Assembly (NCBI GenBank): GCA_963402885.1 | Contig: OY727095.1 | Coordinates: 15,071,001-15,135,000 of the forward strand | Origin: Antedon bifida | Taxonomy: Eukaryota; Echinodermata; Crinoidea; Comatulida; Antedonidae | Reading direction: 5' to 3' | Length of the DNA stretch: 64,000 nucleotides | Shown: piece by piece, positions 39,692 to 50,789 of the stretch | Layout: every line of letters starts with the position of its first letter | Position numbering within the stretch: the first letter of the stretch is position 1 | Translations under genes and position numbers: made by a program | The notes under the pieces: model-generated | Told to the model about the DNA's origin: nothing | Databases searched by the model: none | The model's input: the letters and a program-made list of their open reading frames with translations, nothing else

Positions 39692-41935
39692 CAGTGGCGG
39701 ATCTAGGATCCCACGAGGGGGGGGTGGCCACGAAAGTGCCGAACGAGGTGTGTAGCACTGAGTGGGGGAGGGTTTGGGAGCCTCAGAAAATTTTTGAAAA
39801 AATAGATGCTTACACACTGTTTAAAGATGTATTGTCCCCCAAAAACATGAAAAATGAAGATTAATTAAATCAGACTTTGAATATGTTATTTTGTAGTTTT
39901 AATAAAGTTAATCACTTCCATAGAAAAAGAAACGAAAAAAAAATCATGTTTTCACTTATAAAATGACAAAATAAATGGTTAAATTCAACCAAAAATACAT
40001 TGGCTGGCAGCCAATTTGACCATTTTTTGCTTTAAATTACATTTTTTTTCGATCCAATTTTTGGTCAAAGTGGATAACTATTATGTTACATTAAAATAGA
40101 ATATTCAACAAAAAATTTAAGAATTATTTTTTCAGGGGGACAATACATCTTTAATAGATAGGCTAGAGCAACTGTTTCCATCACATTTAATAACAAATTT
40201 TATGTAATGTAAATTTAAATAAATCCTTCCTAAATACTGTACGGATCTTTTTCGACGAACTAATAATAAACTTTGATCGAAAAACACTTTAAACGAAATG
40301 AACATTTGGTAATGCCGTACTCCGAAATTGCCTCGATAGAGCATGTTGTGTTGTGATTTGGTGGTCTGTTAACCTCAGATATATACCCTACAGTCGGGTG
40401 AATAACTCAATGTAATTTAGTATACAATGTTTGCAGTAATTGCCGTGTCTATAACACAAATCAATAAAACGCCAAATACGCCACACACTTTTTTTCGGCC
40501 ATGTACATACAAGACATTTCATGTTTATTTTAGGCCTATGACATAATAAAATAACACCATGTATCTTGTTTATTTTTATCGTTTATACTGCATACTACGG
40601 TGGCTGATTTCCGCCAAAGAAAAAAGTTATTTTATAATAATACGGCGTTATAACTAAATATACAATCTGTTCACACGTACATGCGTAGTACATCAACAAA
40701 CCTCTCGGCGCATTCACAAATTTTAGAAAGTCACGTGGTACATTACTGGCCATCTATGTGTCCAACTATGCCTATGTAGTGTATGGAGTCGAGTCATGTG
40801 CTTAAAAAATGTATAACATTCACAAGGTTTTAAATATCAAAACAATCAATTTGTTTAAAGGTTTTTGTTAAGATAACGCAACCATAACGTTACTGCGAAG
40901 ATGATTTTAAACAACAAAATGTAAAAACAATGCATTACTATAGAGAATCGCTGTACAAAATAAACGCGTAGAGCCAGCCAGAGTCGTTAAATTAAATGGA
41001 TTAAAGCTATTTTTTTTGGTTTAAAATCATCAAAATAATGTTATTATTGTTTTAACAAAAACCTTTTAACAAATTGATTCAATCCATTCAAAGTCGCAGC
41101 TCTTTATGGCTCTGGGTTTGTTGATGTACTACGCATGCGCATGTACGTGTGAACGGATTGTATAGATAGGGCGTTATAACGCCCTAATACGGCGTTATAA
41201 CGCCCTAATACGGCGTTATAATGCCGTATTTACGGCGTTATAACACCCTAAATTAGGGCGTTATAACGCCCTATACGGCGTTATGTATGTGTGAACGGAT
41301 TGTATAATTAGGTCGTTATAACGCCGTATTAAGGCGTTATAACGCCCTAATACGGTGTTATAACGCCCTAATACGGCGTATTATTATAACATTTTTTTTC
41401 TTTGGCGGAAATCAGCCACCGTAGCATACCATTATTATATAAAAAACCTTCATGCGCGAGAAAAAAGTTCCTGATATTACACTCTACTGAGGGGTGTTAA
41501 TATATCACGCTAACGCTTGCACATACAGAGGGCCAATAGGCGGTAATTAAAACTGAAATGGAAAATGGTGTATTTTTGGAGCGTGATGACGTCAGCATTC
41601 ACACGAGGCGCGAGCTACAGTAGACAACGTGACGCTGCTGGTAGTAGTACTGTAGGAGTGCGTGTGTTTTAAAAATAACTCAGTTGTGGGTATTTTCCGA
41701 AGATTTTAAATCGCGTTTTCTTTCTGAACTCTTGAATTCATAAATATAAACTCTTAGCTCTTTCACTATGTAAGCCTATTTACACAACTAATGCTAACCC
41801 TAGCTCTAGGCCTACTCTTCTTAAAAAAAGTCAGGTGCGTCGAATCCACGTCTAGCGACGGTTGCTTTTTTTTTTTTTTTTGAGAATTAAGTGGGGTGGC
41901 TAGTCACCCTATTCACCCCCCTAGATCCGCCACTG
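39692..41935. mobile_element. 2.24-kb TIR element inserted at the LINE start
   Basis: Inverted ends CAGTGGCGGATCTAGG (39692) and CCTAGATCCGCCACTG (to 41935); CAGTGGCGG ends are common in hAT-type elements. GGCTG flanks both sides (39687-39691; 41936-41940), a 5-bp repeat rather than the usual 8. No transposase was found; contents include another nested element at 40596-41423. Confidence 0.8.
40596..41423. mobile_element. Nested palindromic element with GGCGTTATAACGCC array
   Basis: Inverted ends TACGGTGGCTGATTTCCGCC on the left and GGCGGAAATCAGCCACCGTA on the right, flanked by direct GCATAC on both sides. An inner inverted repeat links 40650-40705 (ACAATCTGTTCACACGTACA) with 41110-41165. The right portion, 41165-41395, is an array of the palindrome GGCGTTATAACGCC alternating with CTAATAC. 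No ORF of note. Confidence 0.75.
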
Positions 41936-41940
41936 GGCTG

Positions 41941-43581
41941 GTATGGTTGGCATGTGTATACTACTACAAGTATGGCGATGATAATGACATGCAAGATTAC
42001 CACGGTAAGCAGTTAACTTTTAATATTTCCAGGCTAAGCCAACGTAGATGTCGAAACAGGAAAGAATATTTTAAATCCTTGGCTCCAACATTATATTACA
42101 GCAACCATACCGCTACATTTGATAGATATATAGAAATGTCTGGGGATGTTCACCCTAATCCCGGTCCTGTTTTAAACGGTGACAATAGCAAAATTGGATT
42201 GAGACCCAGCATGCTATATTTTAACGCCCGTAGTGTTGTAAATAAACTAAGCGAACTTCAAGTTACAATAGCCAATGAAGCTCCTAGCTTAATGTTTATA
42301 ACCGAAACTTGGCTAGACAGCACTATTTTGGATTCTGAACTGGTACCAGTTCAATATGCTATATTTCGCAGTGACAGAAATCGTCATAGAGGTGGAGTTC
42401 TTATCGCCGCTCACAACGACCTGCATCCAGTTCCAGCACATCAATACAATATTAATGGAATTGAAATAGTATGGTCAATAGTATATACAAAAAAAGGCAA
42501 GATTTTAACAGGCTGCTTATACCGACACCCAAGCTCTGACAAGACATTTTTTGATAAACTCGAAAAGTGTATGGATGCTGTACTTGCTGATGTGCATCTG
42601 TATTATAGCGTAATACTTGCTGGTGATTTTAATATCAAATATACAAACAATTATTTTAACTCATGTAATTTACTTAAGAAACTTACTTCAATTTTTGATA
42701 TTTTAAATTTTACTCAAGTTGTCCCTTTTATAACCAGAAGACATAATGAAACAAGTAATGATGGTACCATAATTGACCCTGTATATGTTAACAAATCTGA
42801 TATCATTGACTCAATATCACCTCACCCAGGTATTGCAGGTAGTGACCATGATGGTATATTTATTAATTTTAACTTTACTTTTCCAAATAATGCTCTTCCT
42901 GCTGGTCATTTCCTTCAGTATTCCAAGATAGATGTGGCAAATTTTATAAAAACGTTTTCGGAAATCAACTGGGAACCTTGTTTCCTTTCTGATGATATAA
43001 ATTTAACATGGGAGAAGTTTAAATGTGAGTTTCTCCAAACGATCTATTCTCTTGTTCCTAAGCGCAAAGCTAAGAGAAAGCCTAAACTACCATGGATTAC
43101 TGAGGAAATAATCAAACTTTCTAGAAAGAAGAACCGTCTGTATAAAAAAGCAAAATCTTTGCATGATCCACATAACTGGTCACTTTATAAACGTTGTCGA
43201 AACAATTTAAAGTCATGTATAAATAAATCCTACCACCATTATGTTAGAAACTTGGCTCTGAAATCTGATGATAGCGGTAAGGCTTTTTGGTCATTTGTAC
43301 GCAAATCAAGAGCAAAACCAAGTGCTCAAAACTTTAAAATAAATAATGTATTAGTTAAGAATCCTGTTTTAATCTCTCAATCATTTAGTGATTATTTTGA
43401 AACAAATTTTACCCAAGACTGTGTAACCTTATTTGATATTGATATTAATGATTGTAGTAATCTCAATGGCCTACGTCCTCTTCCTAATATTCAAACGACA
43501 CCAGCTGACAAATTACAAAAAGGTAAAGCACCTGGCCCAGATGGCATCACATCTACAATGCTTAAGTTAGCAGCTGCATAG
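41941..43581 (+). pseudogene. LINE ORF: N-terminal extension, 2A-like site, endonuclease, start of RT
   Basis: After an N-terminal segment (about 80 residues) comes SGDVHPNPGP (42139-42168), a 2A-like motif with His where Glu is usual. Then SMLYFNARSVVNKLSEL (endonuclease start), LMFITETWLDS (metal-binding Glu), VILAGDFNIKY and GIAGSDHDGIF (catalytic SDH). The segment KGKAPGPDGITSTMLK starts the reverse transcriptase. A TAG at 43579 stops the frame, probably one substitution from a sense codon. An ATG at 41896 belongs to the inserted element's tail, not to the LINE. Confidence 0.88.
42139..42168 (+). other. 2A-like ribosome-skipping motif (variant)
   Basis: SGDVHPNPGP keeps the NPGP core and the preceding D-V, but has H-P instead of E-x. 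2A-like peptides have been reported in APE-type LINEs upstream of the endonuclease, as here. Whether this variant skips peptide-bond formation cannot be told from sequence. Confidence 0.6.
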
Positions 43582-44992
43582 ATTTGTGAGGCTCTGGCCA
43601 AAATATTTAATTTGTCACTCTCCATAGGTGTTTTCCCCTCGGAATGGAAAATGGCAAATGTAATTCCTATACACAAGACTGGTGCAACCAATGATATCAC
43701 CAATTATAGACCGGTTTCCCTTTGTTCAACAGTTGGCAAGTTATTAGAAAGAGTGGTCAGTAGGCACTTGTTCGATCATTTAAGTTCTCACAAACTATTG
43801 TCAACCTGTCAACATGGTTTTGTAGCTGGAAGGTCTAATCAAACAATACTTAGCACCACTTACTATTACTGGGCTAAAGTTTTAGATGAGAGAACCCCTC
43901 CTCCAATTGATGTAATTTTTTTTTGGATTGGAACAAAGCTTTCGATCACATAAGTCATCCTATTTTACTTAAAAAGCTACATGACTATGGATTACGAGGT
44001 TCAGTGTTACAATGGTTTGTTTCATATTTGAAGGGTAGATCGCAGCAAGTATTATTTCGAGGAACTGCTTCCAATACCTGTAATGTTCAGTCTGGCGTTC
44101 CTCAGGGATCAGTTTTAGGTCCCATGTTATTTAATATCTTTGTTTTTGATATGCCAGCTGTTATCTCATCTCATATATTGCAATATGCAGATGATACAGT
44201 TGTATATAGAGCTATTAGATCTCCTGAAGACCATCAGTCACTTCAGAATGATTTAACCTGTATTCTTCAATGGAGCATACCAATAAAATGCTTCTGAATT
44301 CAACAAAATGTAAATGTATGCGCATAACAAGGTCATCTAGGTTAAGTAAACTTGGTAATAATTATAAAATAGGGGTTGAGTACATTGGGGTAACTTTTAC
44401 TTCAAAATTAGATTGGGGATTACATGTGTCTCAGACAAGATCAAAAGCTTCGAAATTAATGGGTTTTATTAAGCGCATTGTTCGTTGCAGGGACACTATT
44501 GTAATTCCAAAATTATTCTGTGCTATTGTACGTCCGATTATTGAATATGGTATACCTGCTTGGTTACCTTACCAAAAAGGACATCTCTACTCATTGGAAC
44601 AAGTTCAACGCCAAATGACTAAAATTTGTTTATATGAGGACGATATTTCCTATGAACGACGTCTTAATGTTTTAGGATTAAGTTCACTTGAAAAACGTTT
44701 CCAACTCTTATCCATGTCATTTATTGTCAAATGTCTTTATGGCATATATAATGTGGACATTTTAAACCATATTTCAATCATCCCTCGTCACGGTGATCAT
44801 CTCATATTTGTACACCCTTTTGCCCGGACAAATTCTTTAAAATACTCAATTTTTCACATATTTCCCCGTGCATGGGAGGAACTACCGGTAGAAATAAGGG
44901 ATTCATTAATTTTAAATACAGGTATTAAGACTTTTATAAATAAGCTTAAAATATATTTTAAGATTTTGCTATGTATTGACGATTTTTACTGA
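43582..44992 (+). pseudogene. LINE reverse transcriptase and C-terminal domain, frameshifted
   Basis: The three open pieces together show ANVIPIHKTGATNDITNYRP, GFVAGRSNQT, DWNKAFDHISHPILLKKL, GVPQGSVLGPMLFNIF and QYADDTVVY (active site). The first break is at a T-run near 43915-43923 and the second near 44275. The tail (HIFPRAWEELPVEIRD) is the usual CR1-type C-terminus. It ends at 44992. Confidence 0.85.
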
Positions 44993-45169
44993 TATTGTAA
45001 TATATTTTAATTTATTTTGATATAGTATTATATGCAATTTTAATGTTGAATACAAATTTTAATCTAAAAATGAATTCAGAAATTTTGTTATAAAACCCTT
45101 TAAAATATCTCAGATAGATGAGGTAAGTATCAAAGGCAGAGATTTGTCCGGAAGTCCATTGTGCTCGAC

Positions 45170-46060
45170 TACGTCAGAATTAAGCATAATTTATATATAG
45201 ATACACGTTTAAAATTTAAAAATGCAAAAAATCAATTTCTAATCAACTTTCTATGCGTTTCATGTCATTTTAAGCATGTAAACATTTCGAGCCTAGGCGT
45301 GCGCAAATAGCGCTAAAAACATCTTTTTTCGCATGAATTATGTTTTTCAGCCTTTTCTAGTAATTTTACCAACTTTTAAACAATTTCGACTTAAAATCAC
45401 GTCATACGAGCACTCCGATTTGGACAATTTGCACGCGTTTTTTATGAAAAAGTTCAAAAATTCGTCAAAATTATGCCTTTATTGAAACAGTACACAGTGA
45501 ATTTTTTATTTTTTTTATTACACATTCTGGAAGTAAATGAGTGTAGATATCGGATCATTCATCAATATGGCTCACCGGACATTGTGACTGTGTACGGCCA
45601 CTCGAATATAAAATATAGGATTTTTGTTTCTTTCGTCATAGATCATCATCACATTTAGTATCCACTTATCCGTATTCCATTTTCCCCCATTTTTTTATAT
45701 TGTCTAGGTCAATCAATTATCTTTTGCATGATCTACCATTTTTTAAATTGTGATGACGTCATCATGTTCAAAAGTGTAAACAACTTGGGTCACTTATTTT
45801 CATAATTCCATTAAATTTAAATATTTTATAGCTCCTCAGAATGAAAAGTGATACTCATGGTTAAAATGTTTTCTGGAAGCTGTTGAATTGTAGAAACGAA
45901 TTCATGTAAAAATGTTGCGTATCGGATGTTGTGACATCATATAGCCAGTTGAATTATAAAAGTTGTATTTTCATATTTTGTATCATATTTCATGACATTT
46001 AAAATAGCCCGCATCCAATTCTACGTATCCAATTTTCTTCAACACGTTAATATGTTGTTA
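45170..46060 (-). mobile_element. Inverted fragment of the tandem-array repeat family
   Basis: The minus strand repeats array monomer features: AATGACATGAAACGCATAGA, GAAAAAGTTCAAAAATTCGT inverse, ACGTCATACGAGCAC, and GATGACGTCATCACAATTT (45752-45772 region). It is closest to the first/last (1.1-1.2 kb) monomer subtype and lacks the terminal hairpins. It lies just after the LINE 3' end. Confidence 0.75.
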
Positions 46061-46226
46061 CTCAGATAATGCCCTTCCAAAATTGCTATCTATATGTTTC
46101 ATTATGATGACATTCAAATGCCTGCTGTTAATAATCAGTGTATTAAAAATCAAACAATTCTGTAGCTTGTATAAAATATTTAAAACAAAAATAAAAGTGA
46201 ATAAATGCTTTTAGATTCAGTGGTGT

Positions 46227-46835
46227 TTAATTTAAGTGAAAGTAATCTGTCTGCATAAGACTGTTTCCAAATCTGCTAGCTCTTCTTTGAATCTTCTCTA
46301 TCTTATCTATGTGACATTGTCGGTAAGGATACCAGATTGGAGTACAGTATCGGACATGAGGCAAAAACAAGAGATTTATAAAGTTGCAGCAGGACTGAAG
46401 TAGAACATCCGGTTGCAATTGATTGAATAAAACCCAGCATCTTATTGCATTTTAATGTAACCTTGTTCACTTGATGTGACCAAGACAAATCATGAGATAT
46501 TACAACTCCAAGTAAAGTAATATCCTTAACATTTGAAAGCAAATTTTCATCAAGTAAATATGATGGGGTAGAAGGAACTTGCCTTCTCGACCATGTTAGC
46601 ACTTGGCACTATTTAGCATTAAGAGTAAGCGAATTCATAGCAGACCATCATAGAATAGTATCAATATCAAGTCATCATTAGATTGTATACATTTATAAAT
46701 TTAAGTGTCCTCAGCATATTGGTATGGCTGGGTCTGTAAATGCAAGTGTAGGTCGTTCACGTATACATTAAATAACAAGGGCCCCCAATACGGACCCTTG
46801 AGGAACACCTGATAACACCGTTAAGCAAAGCAAGC
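46227..46835 (-). pseudogene. Second LINE relic: reverse transcriptase C-terminal part
   Basis: Reading down from 46835: GPLLFNVYVNDLHLHLQT and QYAEDT (a mutated YADD), then LLGVVISHDLSWSHQVNKV and FASCPILYSNLVSLPTMSH / HVRYCTPIWYPYRQCHIDKI in shifted frames, ending in EKIQRRASRF. This is the standard CR1/jockey order. It is broken by several frameshifts and has no other LINE parts nearby. Confidence 0.75.
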
Positions 46836-46904
46836 GTACCATCTAGTTTTATAAGTAAATGTAATGTATTATGAAATAAAAAAAAAAAATATATAAACAC
46901 TCAC

Positions 46905-46986
46905 ACTGAATCTGAACAACAGATTTGTTGGTATCCATACAAATTAGTTGTAGGTTATGCATGGAATTGATCAGTTTCAAACAAAA
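46905..46986 (-). CDS. Possible upstream exon of the ROCO gene (weak)
   Basis: Open for 27 codons (KLINSMHNLQLICMDTNKSV) between TTTTTTTAG and GTGAGT. It starts in phase 0 and ends in phase 1, which fits the UPA exon at 38422. No domain can be assigned, and the distance across two LINE relics makes this only a candidate. Confidence 0.2.
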
Positions 46987-47146
46987 CTAAAAAAACATTG
47001 TACAGCTCTACATCAAAGCTCTACCTATAAGGTGTTTATTGTTATGCCAAGTGTCAACACCCACTTTGCCGTGTTCTCTGTGTCAAACGACTTCCACAGT
47101 TCTGCAAGCCAATAGCATATTTAATAGAAAATGTAAACTTTGTTAT

Positions 47147-47470
47147 TGTTAAAATGTGCTCTCATTGTACAATAAATGTTACCAATAGCCTACTGGTCAT
47201 TCACCTATAGATAAGTGAAAGTTCCTGTTCTAAGAAATAGATGATATACCGGAACTGTCCCCAGACCACAAAGCAATCCATCATTGCTTTGCTCACTCCT
47301 TAAGATGATAACATTCTTCTATGTGAATCACTCTTCCATATTTATTCCTACTGTGTAGATGTGTACTTTGTATAGTTTATTACAATAAAGTTATTATAGT
47401 TCTAGATAGAACATTTGTATCTGCGTCAAATACTGTTATCGATATGGCTCACAATCCTACAACCTTAACA
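47147..47470 (+). repeat. 5' LTR containing the gag start codon
   Basis: Starts TGTTAAAATG and ends CCTTAACA, so TGTTAA/TTAACA form the short inverted ends. It differs from the 3' LTR at three positions by eye. The ATG of gag (47444) lies 27 bases before its end. Confidence 0.9.
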
Positions 47471-48061
47471 GGTTATGGGCCCAGTAAACGGCTTTTATTT
47501 AATGGAGACGAAACTAAGTACGAGTTGTGGGAAGTCAAGTTTCTAGGACATATGCACATACAAAAATTAAGTAAAATTATTGTACCGGAAAGCGAAGGTG
47601 GAGTAGCCGCTCCCGATGAGGCGAAAAATACTAATGCGTTCGCCGAACTTGTGCAGTACCTGGACGATAGAAGTCTATCTTTGATAATGGGAGACGCAAA
47701 GAACGATGGAAGAAAGGCTCTAGGAATCCTGCGGGAACATTATTTGGGAAAAAGTAAGCCAAGAATTATATCACTATATACTGAGCTTACCTCATTAAAA
47801 ATGGACGAACACGAACGTGTAACTGACTACGTTATTCGTGCAGAAACAGCAGCTACAAGTTTAAAAACTGCTAAAGAACAAATCAGCGACAGTTTGCTTG
47901 TGGCTATGGTCCTAAAAGGACTACCTCAGCGATTCCGGACATTTGCGTAAAGATAAACTTTACCGATTTTAAAATTGCGCTGAGAAGCTTCGAAGAGTCG
48001 GAGAAGGCTCAAAGAGAGACAACAGATGATAGTGTAATGAAAACACTAGAAAATGAAAGAA
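47444..48061 (+). pseudogene. copia gag (capsid-like) part
   Basis: The frame starts in the LTR (MAHNPTTLTGYGPSKRL) and has the UBN2-like gag core: YELWEVKFLGHMHI, NAFAELVQYLDDRSL, ALGILREHYLGKSKPRII and LLVAMVLKGLPQRF. It is interrupted by a stop at 47948-47950; a one-base shift continues it (KINFTDFKIALRSFEE) into the zinc knuckle at 48068. Gag forms the particle in known copia elements. Confidence 0.82.
47471..47485 (+). other. Primer-binding site, half-tRNA type (initiator Met)
   Basis: GGTTATGGGCCCAGT directly follows the LTR. It is complementary to the anticodon arm of animal initiator tRNA-Met (CTGGGCCCATAACC), the same internal primer site used by Drosophila copia. It is also translated as part of gag. 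Confidence 0.8.
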
Positions 48062-48756
48062 TTGTATGTTTTAAATGTGGGAAGCAAGGACATAAATCTT
48101 TTGAATGTAGAAGTAAACAGGATCGAGGAAGGTGGTGTAAAGTATGCAAGAATAAAACGCACGACACCAAGTTTTGCAGGAAGAAAAGTAACGTCACTGC
48201 GGCAAAATCAGTGCAGCTGGAAAAGGATGAAACTGATGGAGTTGAATTTGCATTCAAAGCAAGTATTAATAGTAATTTATGTAATGGTAATTTATTAGTA
48301 GATTGCGGGGCAACATCCCATATTATAAATGATAAATCAAAATTCATAAACCTTGATAAGAGCTTCAATCCAGATACCCATTTCATAGAATTGGCTAATG
48401 GCACTAAAACAAATGGGGTAGTCATTGGTAAGGGAGATGCTAATGATCTAATATATGATGTAAATGGCAATCGCCACAAAATCACTCTTGAAAATGCTTT
48501 ATATGTTCCCTCATATAAACAAGATATTTTGTCAGTTCAGGCTGCGGCCAGTAAGGGAGCACAAATTAATTTTGAAAAATATTCAACCCAACTTAAGGCT
48601 CCTAATGGCTCTATTTTCAATATTGTAAAGGAAAATAGATTATATTATTTAAATAATTGTAATGATGATTCAGTTAATATGACTTGTGACCTACAAGGTT
48701 GGCACAATGTTTTAGGGCACTGTAATTATGATGATATATTGAAACTACCTATGTAG
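48037..48756 (+). pseudogene. copia zinc knuckle, protease and pre-integrase segment
   Basis: CFKCGKQGHKSFEC is a CX2CX4HX4C knuckle, followed by a second Cys-rich motif (CKVCKNKTHDTKFC). The protease site is LLVDCGATSHI; the usual motif is D-S/T-G-A, so a Cys replaces Ser/Thr. WHNVLGHCNYDDI is the start of the integrase zinc-binding HHCC region. A TAG at 48754 and then the foldback insertion interrupt it. Confidence 0.85.
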
Positions 48757-48801
48757 TAGATGGTATGAACATACAGAGAAGGAGTGTTACTTCAATGCAA
48801 G

Positions 48802-49175
48802 TTGCGAGTCGGAAAGTGCGAGTTGCGAGTCGGAAAGTGCGAGTTGCGAGTCGAAAAGTGCGAGTTGCGAGTCGGAAAATGCGAGTTGCGAGTCGGAACA
48901 TGCGAGTTGCGAGTCGGAAAATGCGAGGTGCGAGTCGAAGAATGCGAGTTGCGAGTCAGAAAATGCGAGTTACGAGTCGAAAAATGCGAGTTGCGAGTCG
49001 AAAAATGCGAGTTGCGAGTCAGAAAATGCGAGTTACGAGTCGAAAAATGTGAGTTGCGGGTCGGAAAATACGAGTTGCGAGTCGAAAAATGCGAGTTGCG
49101 AGTCGAAAAATGCGAGTTGCGAGTCGGAAAATGCGAGTTGCGGGTCGGAAAATGCGAGTTATGGGTGGGAAAATG
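48802..49175 (+). repeat. 21-bp tandem repeat, left arm of foldback
   Basis: About 18 contiguous units, consensus GAGTTGCGAGTCGGAAAATGC, with scattered substitutions. There are no unique spacers. Confidence 0.95.
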
Positions 49176-50530
49176 AGGCCAGTCCTACCTAAACAAAATA
49201 AAGTGAGTTGTATTATGGATGTTAGAACCAAATTGTTTTTGCAAATTCCTCGAGCATGTGATATGATGACATAATTAATAATTAAATTTGATCTGCATTT
49301 TTGCTCGCATATGTGCGACCAGTCTGACATGATGCAACCCAGGTAACCCAGGTAATGTAGACTCTGTACATAGGATGATCACCAAAATTAACCTTTTGTG
49401 GCATATATGACATTAAATTATTTTCTTAACTTACACCTAGTAGAAGTGTGTGAGGACATAACAAACAAAAAAAAAACTGACAAAATATCAGGTTGGAAAG
49501 GTCATGTCAGCCCCCTTTATCCAGGAACTAAATGTTGTCAAAACATAGTGGTACGGTATGTGAGTAAATAAGAAAAAAAAAACTGACAAAATATTAGGTC
49601 GGGAAATGTCATGTCAGACTACCTAAAAGTGACCCATTCATGTTAATTTCAACCCACGTCATCCATACCAAATTAGTAAACACATAGTACTGTAGTATAC
49701 TGTAGTATGTATCACTACCAAAAAGAAAGTTACAGTCATAAAAATGTATTTTGTATTTTTCCTAAACCTATCAAAAATACTTTATTTAGCCTCAGTCACT
49801 CATGTCTTCAAAGGGTTAAGTAAAACCTAACTTTTAACATAACGATCATGACTAAATAGTTGACCACATTCAAATATTTGAACATTGTCACTGCACTGCA
49901 TAGTAAAACACAAGAAAATAAAAGCTAGCATGAACTAAACAAACTTTCTTATTCCTTATCCCTGTATGGGGCATAGACTGTAGGCATTACAGTAGTTACA
50001 GTAATTTTTACCACCTCGGCCCTACTACAAGATAATGCTGATAGTACAGTGCTGTACACAGTTAATGCACTAATTTAAAGATAATTTCATAAAATACTAG
50101 ATATTAAAGCATGCTGAAAGAAAAAAAAAATGTATTCCCTGATACAAGGACCATCTTCCACCCTCCGCATTCCGGTTAGTGATAGATTTACCCTCGTAAG
50201 TAATATTTTAAGATCATGAAAGTTTAAATTTGTATCCCTGACATAATTGTACAGTAAATCCCTTAAAAAAAGAATTGTTTTCTAGACAAACCTTTCATAA
50301 AAATAGAATGTACAGAATTAAAAACAATATATACAGAGTGAGAAAAATAGAATTTGTAGAATCAAAACTTTTTTCAAATATATATTTTTTCATTTATTAC
50401 TTCAGAAAAAAACAAAACAAAAGTAAGAGTTCAAAATTTAAAAGATTAAAAAGCAAAATGAATCACTCAAGTGGCTCACCAAAATGGTAAACGAGAAGGG
50501 TTATCCAATTATAATTGATAAATAGTATTT
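49176..50530. other. Foldback interior, nothing recognised
   Basis: AT-rich interior of the 4.4-kb element. Two copies of AAAAAAAACTGACAAAATAT followed by AGGT lie at about 49468 and 49570. No coding similarity. Confidence 0.45.
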
Positions 50531-50534
50531 GTTT

Positions 50535-50780
50535 TGTAACTGCCAGATTTATTTTTTGTAACTCGCAGATTTTTTTGTAACTCGCAGATTTTTTTTTAAC
50601 TCGCAGATTTTTTTTTTAACTCGCAGATTTTTTTTTAACTCGCAGATTTTTTTCTAACTCGCAGATTTTTTTCTAACTCGCAGATTTTTTTTTAACTCGC
50701 AGATTTTTTTCTAACTCGCAGATTTTTTTTTTAACTCGCAGACTTTTTTTACCTCGCAGATTTTTTTTTAAACTCTCATA
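50535..50780 (+). repeat. 17-18 bp tandem repeat AACTCGCAGATTTTTTTT
   Basis: About 13 copies of AACTCGCAG followed by ATTTTTTT. The AACTCGCA core is shared with the arms of the surrounding foldback in their right-arm orientation. Confidence 0.9.
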
Positions 50781-50789
50781 TTTTGTTAG

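Larger units (their letters stand above)
39400..45060 (+). mobile_element. CR1/L2-like LINE with 2A-like motif, split by a TIR element
   Basis: A probable 5' UTR (about 39400-39652) leads to an ATG at 39653. After 13 codons the reading frame meets a 2.24-kb inserted element (39692-41935) flanked by GGCTG repeats, and continues in the same frame at 41941. Endonuclease, reverse transcriptase and C-terminal domains follow to 44992. Broken by a stop at 43579-43581 and frameshifts near 43920 and 44275. The 5' limit is approximate; the 3' end lies near 45060. Confidence 0.8.

Noticed and set aside
41896..41940. ATG at 41896 as the LINE start codon
   Set aside because: It lies in the right end of the inserted TIR element. 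The LINE frame continues across the insertion to an ATG at 39653.
47027..47104. Another upstream ROCO exon (LWKSFDTENTAKWVLTLGI)
   Set aside because: The only open frame ends in TAG directly before the possible donor, so it cannot join the next exon.
49019..49274. Coding exons in the foldback interior
   Set aside because: Short frames extend from the repeat arm into AT-rich DNA without domains or splice support.
48765..49330. RVASRKM / CELRVGK repeat open frames, and the inverse ones at 52781-53391
   Set aside because: Same reason: 21-bp arrays keep all frames open. They are the arms of a foldback element.
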